64,000 nt of DNA from Microcoleus sp. FACHB-831 (GCF_014695585.1 NZ_JACJON010000029.1:1-64000), one strand, 5' to 3'; shown: positions 5,955 to 11,047, counted from the stretch's first letter. Notes: a model not told the origin generated them from the sequence alone. Made by a program: numbers and translations.

Positions 5955-6593
5955 ATGGCTCAGAAAGCAGAAGTTGAGTGCGATTACTGCCATAAGCGAT
6001 TTACTCGCTCCATTAGTAAGTACAACCAGGATCTAAAAAAAGGTTGGAGGCAGTTCTGCTCTCAAGAATGTCAATGGTTAGCTCGGAACAAGAGAAAACA
6101 GGTGATTTGTGCCTGCTGTGGTACTACATTTATCAAAGAAGAAGCCCAAATTAGACAAACCAAGAATAATTTTTGTTCTCAATCTTGCTCGGCCAGTTAT
6201 TCTAATCGACATAAAACCAAAGGAAACCGAAGGTCAAAACTTGAAGGTTGGATAGAATCTCAACTATCCCTGCTCTATCCAGCGTTAGAAATACATTACA
6301 ACCGTAAGGATGCTATTAACGCCGAGTTAGACATCTATATTCCATCTCTCAGCCTAGCCATAGAGCTAAATGGAATTTTCCATTATGAGCCGATATATGG
6401 AGAGGATAAGCTGTTAAAAATCCAAAACAATGATGAAAGGAAATTTCAAGCTTGTCTAGAAAAAGGTATAGAGCTATGTTTGATTGATACTTCAAACTTC
6501 ACTTACTTTAAAATAGACAAAGCTCAGAAGTACCTACAAATAGTTACTCAGATCATCGATAAGAAGTTGGCTCATCTTGAAATCTCAAGGTAG
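5955..6593 (+). CDS. Zn-finger PD-(D/E)XK (Vsr-like) endonuclease, homing type
   Basis: This 212-residue protein lies on the strand opposite the tRNAs, filling the only large gap inside the dense part of the array. Two zinc-binding units come first (CDYCHKRF with CSQEC, then CACCGTTF with CSQSC). They are followed by a nuclease fold: Glu of RSKLEGW, Asp of AELDIYIP, Glu of AIELNG, and a later FQACLEKGIELCLID stretch. This resembles the Vsr-like/PD-(D/E)XK homing enzymes known from phages and cyanobacterial tRNA introns. An upstream in-frame ATG at 5919 would add 12 residues (MTIIFLSQYLTV); I prefer 5955 because the Zn unit starts soon after. It is probably a selfish endonuclease that uses tRNA genes as a home. 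Confidence 0.72.
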   Translation: MAQKAEVECDYCHKRFTRSISKYNQDLKKGWRQFCSQECQWLARNKRKQVICACCGTTFIKEEAQIRQTKNNFCSQSCSASYSNRHKTKGNRRSKLEGWIESQLSLLYPALEIHYNRKDAINAELDIYIPSLSLAIELNGIFHYEPIYGEDKLLKIQNNDERKFQACLEKGIELCLIDTSNFTYFKIDKAQKYLQIVTQIIDKKLAHLEISR

Positions 6594-6628
6594 TTGACTT
6601 ATTACCATGCGAAGCTACACCCTACTAA

Positions 6629-6707
6629 TGCTCTTGGTGGGAGTCGAACCCACATATATAGAAATCGGGTCTAAGCCGATCGCGTCTTCCAATTCCGCCA
6701 CAAGAGC
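6629..6707 (-). tRNA. tRNA-Leu(TAG)
   Basis: Acceptor GCTCTTG/CAAGAGC, discriminator A, anticodon arm ATCGG-CTTAGAC-CCGAT (TAG), variable region of about 10 nt, T-arm GTGGG-TTCGACT-CCCAC. It is a minimal class II tRNA. Its 3' end lies next to the endonuclease gene. Confidence 0.9.
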
Positions 6708-6718
6708 AAGAAATTGAA

Positions 6719-6793
6719 TACTCCTGGTGAGATTTGAACTCACATCCTACCGTCCCTGAAACGGTCGCCTCTTTCCAGTTGGGCTACAGGAGC
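6719..6793 (-). tRNA. tRNA-Leu(CAG)-like, class I shape
   Basis: Acceptor GCTCCTG/CAGGAGT, discriminator A, anticodon arm ACCGT-TTCAGGG-ACGGT (CAG). The variable region is only about 5 nt, so it lacks the long arm expected of a Leu tRNA. D-arm sequence matches the Leu(CAA) gene at 7109-7189. Confidence 0.8.
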
Positions 6794-6864
6794 AAACATA
6801 AACGATTTGGGTGATTCGAGTAGTGCGATCGCTGCGCTTCACACATTTAGGATTTAACACCCAA

Positions 6865-6938
6865 TACCCCTGACTGGGATCGAACCAGCATCAACTTTGT
6901 ACTCAACAAAGTATGTCTACCTGTTGCATCACAGGGGC
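6865..6938 (-). tRNA. tRNA-Leu(GAG)-like, class I shape
   Basis: Acceptor GCCCCTG/CAGGGGT, discriminator A, anticodon arm CTTTG-TTGAGTA-CAAAG (GAG), T-arm CTGG-TTCGATC-CCAG. The variable region is about 6 nt, again too short for a class II Leu tRNA. Confidence 0.8.
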
Positions 6939-6941
6939 GTA

Positions 6942-7015
6942 TCGGGATGACAGGATTTGAACCTGCGACCATCAGCTCCCAAAGCTGCTGCGCTACCAAG
7001 CTGCGCCACATCCCG
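6942..7015 (-). tRNA. tRNA-Pro(TGG)
   Basis: Acceptor CGGGATG/CATCCCG, discriminator A, Pro-type D-arm, anticodon arm CAGC-TTTGGGA-GCTG (TGG), T-arm GCAGG-TTCAAAT-CCTGT. It looks functional, unlike the Pro-like gene at 1439-1513. Confidence 0.92.
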
Positions 7016-7019
7016 TTGA

Positions 7020-7099
7020 TACTCCTGGTGGGGATCGAACCCACAAAAATAAAGCACAGATTTTAAGTCTGCCGCGTCTTCCAATTCCGCCACAGGAGT
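7020..7099 (-). tRNA. tRNA-Leu(TAA), intronless
   Basis: Acceptor ACTCCTG/CAGGAGT, discriminator A, anticodon arm GCAGA-CTTAAAA-TCTGT (TAA), about 10-nt variable region. The gene is 80 nt and uninterrupted. Chromosomal trnL-UAA of many cyanobacteria carries a group I intron in the anticodon loop, so this is unlikely to be the housekeeping copy. Confidence 0.9.
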
Positions 7100-7108
7100 G
7101 AGTTTTGA

Positions 7109-7189
7109 TGCTCCTAGTGGGAGTCGAACCCACACATAAATAACAACTACTTTTGAGGTAGCGGCCTCTTCGAGTTGGGCTACAGGAGC
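7109..7189 (-). tRNA. tRNA-Leu(CAA)
   Basis: Acceptor GCTCCTG/TAGGAGC, discriminator A, anticodon arm GCTAC-CTCAAAA-GTAGT (CAA), variable region about 11 nt, T-arm GTGGG-TTCGACT-CCCAC. It shares its D-arm with the Leu(CAG)-like gene. Confidence 0.9.
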
Positions 7190-7195
7190 GTGATT

Positions 7196-7271
7196 TGGCT
7201 GCCCTGCCTGGGTTTGAACCAGGACTCTTCCCGTTCAAAGCGGGAGATGTTGCCAGTTACACCACAGGGCA
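7196..7271 (-). tRNA. tRNA-Gln(TTG)
   Basis: Acceptor TGCCCTG/CAGGGCA, discriminator G, CCA encoded at 7198-7196. Anticodon arm TCCCG-CTTTGAA-CGGGA (TTG), T-arm CCTGG-TTCAAAC-CCAGG. Confidence 0.93.
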
Positions 7272-7276
7272 ATGAG

Positions 7277-7351
7277 TGGATGCCGGGACAGGGCTTGAAC
7301 CTATATCTCAGATTTCAGAGAACTGCGACTTGCCTATTCGTCCACCCGGCA
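7277..7351 (-). tRNA. tRNA-Gln(CTG)
   Basis: Acceptor TGCCGGG/CCCGGCA, discriminator T, CCA encoded at 7279-7277. Loop CTCTGAA gives CTG; the stem CAGTT/ATCTG has one T-T mismatch. T-arm ATAGG-TTCAAGC-CCTGT. Confidence 0.85.
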
Positions 7352-7361
7352 ATGAAATAAA

Positions 7362-7436
7362 TGGCTGCCCTGGTAGGGATTGAACCTACGACCGTTCGCT
7401 TAACAGGCGATCGCTCTTCCACTGAGCTACAGGGCA
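7362..7436 (-). tRNA. tRNA-Asn(GTT), second canonical-type copy
   Basis: Acceptor TGCCCTG/CAGGGCA, discriminator G, CCA encoded at 7364-7362. Anticodon stem TCGC/GCGA with loop CTGTTAA (GTT). T-arm GTAGG-TTCAATC-CCTAC. Confidence 0.9.
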
Positions 7437-7443
7437 ACGACAG

Positions 7444-7517
7444 CCCCCCAGGTCGGAACCGAACCGACGACCTCCTGTGCTTCAAACAGGCGCTACTACC
7501 AACTGAGCTACCGGGGG
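7444..7517 (-). tRNA. tRNA-Phe(GAA)-like
   Basis: Acceptor CCCCCGG/CTGGGGG, discriminator G, anticodon arm CCTGT-TTGAAGC-ACAGG giving GAA, T-arm GTCGG-TTCGGTT-CCGAC. Position 37 is G, whereas Phe tRNAs normally have A37, and A73 is replaced by G. Identity by anticodon only. Confidence 0.78.
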
Positions 7518-7526
7518 AAGTTTCAA

Positions 7527-7612
7527 CGGAGAGGGAGGGATTTGAACCCTCGTCAAGTTACACTCGATCAATCTTTCCAGGATTGCGCCTTAAGCCACTC
7601 GGCCACCTCTCC
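7527..7612 (-). tRNA. tRNA-Ser(GGA)
   Basis: Class II: acceptor GGAGAGG/CCTCTCC, discriminator G, anticodon arm CAATC-CTGGAAA-GATTG (GGA), long variable arm, T-arm GAGGG-TTCAAAT-CCCTC. It looks fully canonical. Confidence 0.94.
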
Positions 7613-7619
7613 ATTTGAA

Positions 7620-7694
7620 CGAGAGCGGAGGGACTCGAACCCCCACGTCTTCGGTTTCGTAGACCGAGATTTTATCCATTTAAACTACGCTCTC
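7620..7694 (-). tRNA. tRNA-Arg(ACG)
   Basis: Acceptor GAGAGCG/CGCTCTC, discriminator G, anticodon arm TCGGT-CTACGAA-ACCGA (ACG, expected to be edited to ICG by TadA). The D-arm is AT-rich. Confidence 0.92.
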
Positions 7695-7727
7695 ATTTGT
7701 TGTAAGGAAAACAGTCAATTGACTGCA

Positions 7728-7799
7728 CTGCCCTGGCAGGAATCGAACCCGCGATCGCCGAGTTAACAGCTCGCTGCTTTACCACTCAGCTACAGGGCA
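7728..7799 (-). tRNA. tRNA-Asn(GTT), third copy
   Basis: Acceptor TGCCCTG/CAGGGCA identical to the copy at 7362-7436, discriminator G, anticodon stem CGAG/CTCG with loop CTGTTAA. CCA is not encoded here. The 14-bp palindrome at 7712-7725 follows its 3' end. Confidence 0.9.
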
Positions 7800-7803
7800 T
7801 TAG

Positions 7804-7878
7804 TAGTGCTGACGGGACTTGAACCCGCAAATCACTTGATTGAAAGCCAAGCGGCTTAAACCATTTGCCTACAGCACT
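7804..7878 (-). tRNA. tRNA-Glu(TTC)
   Basis: Acceptor AGTGCTG/CAGCACT, discriminator A, anticodon arm CTTGG-CTTTCAA-TCAAG (TTC), T-arm GCGGG-TTCAAGT-CCCGT. It is unlike the typical cyanobacterial Glu sequence that also serves tetrapyrrole synthesis. Confidence 0.87.
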
Positions 7879-7886
7879 ATGAAAGG

Positions 7887-7957
7887 CGAGGGGACTGAGA
7901 TTTGAACTCAGATCATCGGTTTTGGAGACCGAGATGTTGCCGTTACACCATCCCCAC
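7887..7957 (-). tRNA. tRNA-Trp(CCA)
   Basis: Anticodon arm TCGGT-CTCCAAA-ACCGA gives CCA, discriminator G as in Trp, T-arm CTGAG-TTCAAAT-CTCAG. The acceptor GTGGGGA/TCCCCTC has one T-T mismatch. Confidence 0.87.
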
Positions 7958-7994
7958 ATAGATTTGAACTTTGAATCTAAAATCCAAAATTCAA

Positions 7995-8077
7995 TGGGTC
8001 GTGCAGGAGTCGAACCTGCGATGCATGAAAGCCACCGTTTTACAGACGGTTGCCTACACCAGTAGGCGACACAACCC
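7995..8077 (-). tRNA. tRNA-Tyr(GTA)
   Basis: Class II: acceptor GGGTTGT/ACGACCC, discriminator A, anticodon arm ACCGT-CTGTAAA-ACGGT (GTA), bacterial-type variable arm, T-arm GCAGG-TTCGACT-CCTGC. Confidence 0.93.
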
Positions 8078-8082
8078 AGAAA

Positions 8083-8166
8083 CGGAGAGGACAGGACTCG
8101 AACCTGCAATGGGATTTCCCAAACTTGTTTAGCAAACAAGCGCCTTAACCATTCGACCACCTCTCC
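8083..8166 (-). tRNA. tRNA-Ser(GCT)
   Basis: Class II: acceptor GGAGAGG/CCTCTCC, discriminator G, anticodon arm CTTGT-TTGCTAA-ACAAG (GCT), variable arm TTTGGGAAATCCCA, T-arm GCAGG-TTCGAGT-CCTGT. Confidence 0.93.
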
Positions 8167-8169
8167 AAA

Positions 8170-8243
8170 TAGCCCCAGGGAGATTTGAACTCCTCGTTTC
8201 CGCCTTGAGGGGGCAGCGTCCTAAACCGCTAGACGATGAGGCT
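8170..8243 (-). tRNA. tRNA-Glu(CTC) with C33
   Basis: Acceptor AGCCTCA/TGGGGCT, discriminator A, Glu-type D-arm (TCGTCTAG). Anticodon arm CTGCC-CCCTCAA-GGCGG gives CTC with C at position 33 where T is almost invariant. Confidence 0.8.
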
Positions 8244-8254
8244 TTGTGTATCAG

Positions 8255-8328
8255 TAGGAGTAGCAGGACTTGAACCTGCGACCTGTCATCTTATGAGGAT
8301 GCCGCTCTACCAACTGAGCTATACTCCC
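8255..8328 (-). tRNA. tRNA-Met(CAT), copy 2
   Basis: Acceptor GGGAGTA/TACTCCT, discriminator A, anticodon stem CATC/GATG with loop CTCATAA (CAT), T-arm GCAGG-TTCAAGT-CCTGC. It could be elongator Met or Ile2 after lysidine modification. It is very similar in stems to the Lys(CTT) gene at 8389-8461. Confidence 0.88.
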
Positions 8329-8375
8329 ATCTCCGCCTTGCCAGAGCGGCGTCCTAACCACTAGACGAGCGAACC
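8329..8375 (-). tRNA. 5' half-tRNA (Glu-type D-arm, anticodon GGC)
   Basis: Reading from 8375: a 5' acceptor strand GGTTCGC, a Glu-type D-arm (TCGTCTAGTGGTTAGGAC), and a paired anticodon arm CCGCT-CTGGCAA-GGCGG with anticodon GGC (Ala). There is no T-arm or 3' acceptor strand; the sequence runs straight into the 5' end of the Met gene at 8328. It is a truncated tRNA or a natural half-tRNA. Confidence 0.55.
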
Positions 8376-8388
8376 TTGCGAACTGAAG

Positions 8389-8461
8389 TGGGAGTAGCAG
8401 GACTCGAACCTGCGACCATACGGTTAAGAGCCGTCTGCTCTGCCAACTAAGCTATACTCCC
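8389..8461 (-). tRNA. tRNA-Lys(CTT)
   Basis: Acceptor GGGAGTA/TACTCCC, discriminator A, anticodon stem ACGG/CCGT with loop CTCTTAA (CTT), T-arm GCAGG-TTCGAGT-CCTGC. Confidence 0.93.
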
Positions 8462-8483
8462 TTAAAACAATTGCAAGGTTGAG

Positions 8484-8557
8484 AGGTCGAGGAGGGATTT
8501 GAACCCACGAATTTCTCTTTTGCAGAGAGACGCCTTCAACCACTTGGCTACTCGACC
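8484..8557 (-). tRNA. tRNA-Cys(GCA)
   Basis: Acceptor GGTCGAG/CTCGACC, discriminator T as required for Cys, anticodon arm TCTCT-CTGCAAA-AGAGA (GCA). The T-stem has one T-T mismatch. Confidence 0.92.
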
Positions 8558-8568
8558 TCGATTATTCA

Positions 8569-8610
8569 GGCAATTTGTTCTCTGCAAGGAGATGCAGATA
8601 CTAAATTGCC
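8569..8610 (-). repeat. two-tier hairpin between tRNA genes
   Basis: The outer arms GGCAATTT (8569-8576) and AAATTGCC (8603-8610) pair over 8 bp. Inside, TCTGCA (8581-8586) and TGCAGA (8593-8598) pair over 6 bp. It lies between the Cys gene and the 9-nt-loop Glu gene. It may be a processing signal or a small element; it does not fold as a tRNA. Confidence 0.5.
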
Positions 8611-8613
8611 CGA

Positions 8614-8686
8614 TAGCCCCAACGGGATTTGAACCCGTGTCTTCCGATCGAAATTCAGAAATCCTTGGCCTCTAGACGATGGGGCC
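8614..8686 (-). tRNA. tRNA-Glu-like with a 9-nt anticodon loop
   Basis: Acceptor GGCCCCA/TGGGGCT, discriminator A, Glu-type D-arm TCGTCTAGAGG, T-arm ACGGG-TTCAAAT-CCCGT. The anticodon stem TTCTG/CGGAA closes a 9-nt loop, AATTTCGAT, with TTC at its centre. Normal loops have 7 nt. Confidence 0.6.
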
Positions 8687-8731
8687 ATGTGATGAGAGCA
8701 ACCAGGTTTAACTGTCTGAATTGCTGCTGAA

Positions 8732-8805
8732 CGAGGCTGACGGGACTTGAACCCGCGACATCTTGTTCGACAGACAAGCACTCTACGCAACTGAGTTACA
8801 GCCTC
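8732..8805 (-). tRNA. tRNA-Asp(GTC), first gene of the array
   Basis: Acceptor GAGGCTG/CAGCCTC, discriminator G, anticodon arm CTTGT-CTGTCGA-ACAAG (GTC), T-arm GCGGG-TTCAAGT-CCCGT. It is the gene nearest the promoter at 9277-9306. Confidence 0.93.
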
Positions 8806-8851
8806 ATAATTTCAGCAGAAGTTCAGCAAATGCTCTCACTACAATCGTGTT

Positions 8852-8935
8852 ACATCTCAGGTTTGTGGGGTGATGAGCCTTTAGGAAATGCGCGATCGCG
8901 TTTACCTTTTCAGCTACATTCCCCACTTGAGATGT
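8852..8935 (-). promoter_or_regulatory. long leader hairpin upstream of the tRNA array
   Basis: ACATCTCA plus GTGGGG (8852-8870) are complementary to CCCCAC plus TGAGATGT (8921-8935), giving an 8 + 6 bp interrupted stem with a loop of about 50 nt. It lies in the predicted 5' leader of the array. A second hairpin abuts it (8936-8959, CTGTGC/GCACAG with a 12-nt loop). Together they could be a cis-regulatory or processing element. No known riboswitch class is recognised. Confidence 0.5.
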
Positions 8936-9023
8936 CTGTGCCTAACATAATCAGCACAGATTAACTATCAAATAGGTGATTTATTATTTAGTTTTCAAGG
9001 TTCAGTAAAAAGCCTGTGAATAT

Positions 9024-9224
9024 TTACAAAAACAACCTGCGCTCTAGGTAATAAACCTCTTGTATATTACGAATAGCTCTGGCGTTTTTGGCTTGTCTGA
9101 AGTTTGTATTATCCGCTTGTTTCGTATCTACTTCAGGTTTTTGGGAAGTAGATTCAGGCGGCACTTCAGGCGATTCTGGCTGATGCCAGAGTTTATTAAT
9201 TAGTCGGATGTAGATTAACACCAT
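9024..9224 (-). CDS. possible small hydrophilic protein in the array leader
   Basis: A 66-codon frame rich in Gln, Glu, Lys and Asn, ending in YYLERRLFL. It lies just downstream of the predicted promoter at 9277-9306 and upstream of the first tRNA, so it would be on the same transcript. There is no good ribosome-binding site before the ATG and no recognisable family. It may be only a chance ORF in an untranslated leader. Confidence 0.25.
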   Translation of the reverse strand: MVLIYIRLINKLWHQPESPEVPPESTSQKPEVDTKQADNTNFRQAKNARAIRNIQEVYYLERRLFL

Positions 9225-9276
9225 GACTCTTTTAGGGGTTAGAGGTTGTTGTCTCTTTCCCTCTCTCCATACATTT

Positions 9277-9306
9277 ATACTACATAAATGCTACAAGTGA
9301 TGTCAA
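9277..9306 (-). promoter_or_regulatory. consensus promoter reading into the tRNA array
   Basis: On the minus strand TTGACA (9306-9301) is followed after 18 nt by TAGTAT (9282-9277). This is a perfect -35 and a near-consensus -10 box. It points to the tRNA genes, with the first (Asp) about 470 nt downstream. A second weaker pair (TTGAAA near 8999) may also exist. Confidence 0.55.
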
Positions 9307-9537
9307 GGGGTTTGGAAAAATTTTTTTTGAGGGTGTAAGTGCATGGTTTAGCAGCGCTTCTAGTTGGTTGCGGTAGATAGTAGATGGGTATATCCAGATG
9401 TAGCGATCGCCCTTCCGCTTTGCACAGTCGCAAGTCGCTTGAAGCAGAGGCGATCGCATACTTTGCAACAAGCTAGGAGTTGTTCAACACAAAACAGATG
9501 TTGCACAAAGCGATCGCCCCCCGTTCCCAATAAAAAA
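9307..9537. other. non-coding spacer with HIP1 sites
   Basis: Upstream of the array promoter. It contains several GCGATCGC sites and no credible gene on either strand. Confidence 0.4.
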
Positions 9538-9649
9538 GGCGGGCAAGATGCCCGCCCTACAAAGTGTTTTGAATTGTATTACCTCAAAGAAGAGGTACAA
9601 ACTTGAGAATCCTGCCAAAGCTTGAAGAGGAAGAATTCAGTGCGATCGC
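9538..9649. repeat. 112-bp direct repeat, distal copy
   Basis: It is identical at all but one base to 10603-10714. It contains a copy of the last 23 codons and stop of the conserved gene at 10644-11030 plus 41 bp beyond it, but not the rest of that gene. With the other copy it brackets the two genes at 9692-10520. The GGCGGGCAAGATGCCCGCC start is itself a hairpin. Confidence 0.88.
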
Positions 9650-9691
9650 CTTCGCCTTCGCGCGACTTTCGCCTTCGGGCAAATGCGAAGG

Positions 9692-10144
9692 CTACTTGCT
9701 TTTCTTATCTAAATACCCTTTAAGACCAAAACCGCTCCCTAAACCACCTGCAAATGCAACGGTCAACTTCAGTAGCTCTCTATAAACTTCTACATCTTTA
9801 TTGACTAAGAAAACCGTTAACAATCCAAAAAATATTAAAATTATAACCGTATTAATCAAAGTGTACTTTCTAGCTGCTTGAGCATCAGCAAACGTCCTTT
9901 CATCATCTTTTTCTACAATATCAAGTATTTTGGAAATATGCCCTTCATTAATTTTGTCTTGAAGCGGCGAGCCAAAAGGTGTAGAAATACGTTGCATTGA
10001 GAGGGTTGCTTGCATAACTCTCTTTACTTCTGGAGGAAGGTTTTCTAGTTCAGCAGTAATTTTGTCTAAATCTCCCCCTTCATCATCTTGTTCATCTCTT
10101 TTTTTATCGGGGGTTTCATCGGATGCAGGTTCTCGCTCTGACAT
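9692..10144 (-). CDS. DUF2335-like membrane protein
   Basis: A 150-residue protein with an acidic, charged N-terminus, then LPPEVKRVMQATLSM and a GSPLQDKINEGHISKILDIVEKD block. Two membrane helices at the C-terminus follow (TLINTVIILIFFGLLTVFLV and the GGLGSGFGLKGYL region). The order, polar LPPEV block, His/Glu helix and terminal two-helix membrane unit, resembles DUF2335 proteins, often found near phage and defence genes. It starts one base after the stop of the gene at 10146-10520, so the two are co-translated. Both lie in the repeat-bounded island. Confidence 0.55.
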   Translation of the reverse strand: MSEREPASDETPDKKRDEQDDEGGDLDKITAELENLPPEVKRVMQATLSMQRISTPFGSPLQDKINEGHISKILDIVEKDDERTFADAQAARKYTLINTVIILIFFGLLTVFLVNKDVEVYRELLKLTVAFAGGLGSGFGLKGYLDKKSK

Positions 10145-10145
10145 A

Positions 10146-10520
10146 CTATCTGCTCCTCAAAATACGAGAAAAATCTGCTTTATAAACAGATGCTTCCATC
10201 TCAGAAATATCTGATTCTAGTAAAATACATAATTTTGAACGCCAGAACTGCATAAGCTTACGTTCCAGAGCGTCTTGAACCCTTTCTTCTACTTCATTCT
10301 CGATAAATATTGAACAGGCGTACCTAACTAAATACTCAAATGTCTTATCGCTAATTTCTCCCTTTGCGTGCAAATAAGAAAAGTAAGACAAAGAACCCTT
10401 AAGGCTTTCTACATTCAAGCCCGTAAAATTATCTCGGCTTAATACTAAGTCTTTGTTTGAAGCAGATTTAGCTATTCTCGCGTTTCGTTTGTCTTGTACA
10501 AGCACAGGGATATTCCTCAA
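10146..10520 (-). CDS. hypothetical protein of the repeat-bounded island
   Basis: I do not recognise this 124-residue protein. It is predicted soluble and mostly helical, with a basic N-terminus (VLVQDKRNARIAKSASNKD) and a helix rich in Glu and Arg at the C-terminus (EVEERVQDALERKLMQFW). It is the first gene of a tight two-gene unit with the DUF2335-like membrane protein. The pair could be a small toxin-antitoxin or membrane effector unit, but nothing in the sequence proves it. Confidence 0.5.
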   Translation of the reverse strand: MRNIPVLVQDKRNARIAKSASNKDLVLSRDNFTGLNVESLKGSLSYFSYLHAKGEISDKTFEYLVRYACSIFIENEVEERVQDALERKLMQFWRSKLCILLESDISEMEASVYKADFSRILRSR

Positions 10521-10602
10521 CTCGTAAAAAAATTGTGGTAAATTACCCTACCTAAACTATTGTACTTTTAGATGGGCTAGGGGAATTAGTCTAGAAGAAA
10601 AG

Positions 10603-10714
10603 GGCGGGCAAGATGCCCGCCCTACAAAGTGTTTTGAAGTGTATTACCTCAAAGAAGAGGTACAAACTTGAGAATCCTGCCAAAGCTTGAAGAGGAAGAA
10701 TTCAGTGCGATCGC
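10603..10714. repeat. 112-bp direct repeat, gene-proximal copy
   Basis: This is the original-looking copy: it holds the native 3' end of the gene at 10644-11030 (stop at 10644-10646) plus 41 bp downstream. It matches 9538-9649 with one mismatch. The arrangement is what an element leaves when it uses a gene's 3' end as its attachment site. Confidence 0.88.
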
Positions 10715-11030
10715 TCATCGCCGTCACAAACACACCCTCTCCACACCCGGAACCTGCCGATAACCAAGTTCCATACAGACAGACTTCGACATACTCAGCA
10801 TCGCAGACAGACATCTGAATAATTTCCGATCCTTCTCGTCGCGCCTCAATCTGCAACTGAGCTAGTTCTGGCAGATCCGCAGGCAGCAAAAACGAAGCCG
10901 TACTGGGTTGCACGCAGACGCCGTTTCCGACTCGTAGCGCCAGCATCACTCGCGCACTCACCCAATCTTCTAGAGATTGAGCCAGATGCTCTAAGTGAAA
11001 TCCGGTTTCCATGTAAGTGAGTTTCAGCAT
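10644..11030 (-). CDS. conserved cyanobacterial hypothetical protein
   Basis: A 128-residue soluble protein of a type I recall from many cyanobacteria: ENGFHLEHL-like start (here TGFHLEHLAQSLEDW), TASFLLPADLP in the middle, and a closing EFFLFKLWQDSQV. Its function is unknown. It follows the HNH gene by 17 bp on the same strand, so they are probably one operon. Its last codons are duplicated at 9579-9649, and the reading frame itself is intact. Confidence 0.75.
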   Translation of the reverse strand: MLKLTYMETGFHLEHLAQSLEDWVSARVMLALRVGNGVCVQPSTASFLLPADLPELAQLQIEARREGSEIIQMSVCDAEYVEVCLYGTWLSAGSGCGEGVFVTAMSDRTEFFLFKLWQDSQVCTSSLR

Positions 11031-11047
11031 ATTCTGGTGTTTTCCCC

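Noticed and set aside
7444-7517. Selenocysteine tRNA
   Set aside because: The minus-strand anticodon is GAA, and the long variable arm and extended acceptor of tRNA-Sec are missing.
4893-8790. Many short open frames on both strands across the tRNA array
   Set aside because: Each one spans cloverleaf tRNA genes, and shared peptide motifs such as GVEPTT or RVELAS come from repeated T-arm sequences, not from proteins.
4700-8805. CRISPR array
   Set aside because: The regular spacing of similar sequences near 5000-8800 is due to tRNA T-arms. Repeat and spacer lengths vary and every unit folds as a tRNA.
8806-9000. tmRNA or RNase P RNA in the array leader
   Set aside because: The hairpins present do not match the tRNA-like end of tmRNA or the P4 helix motif of RNase P RNA.
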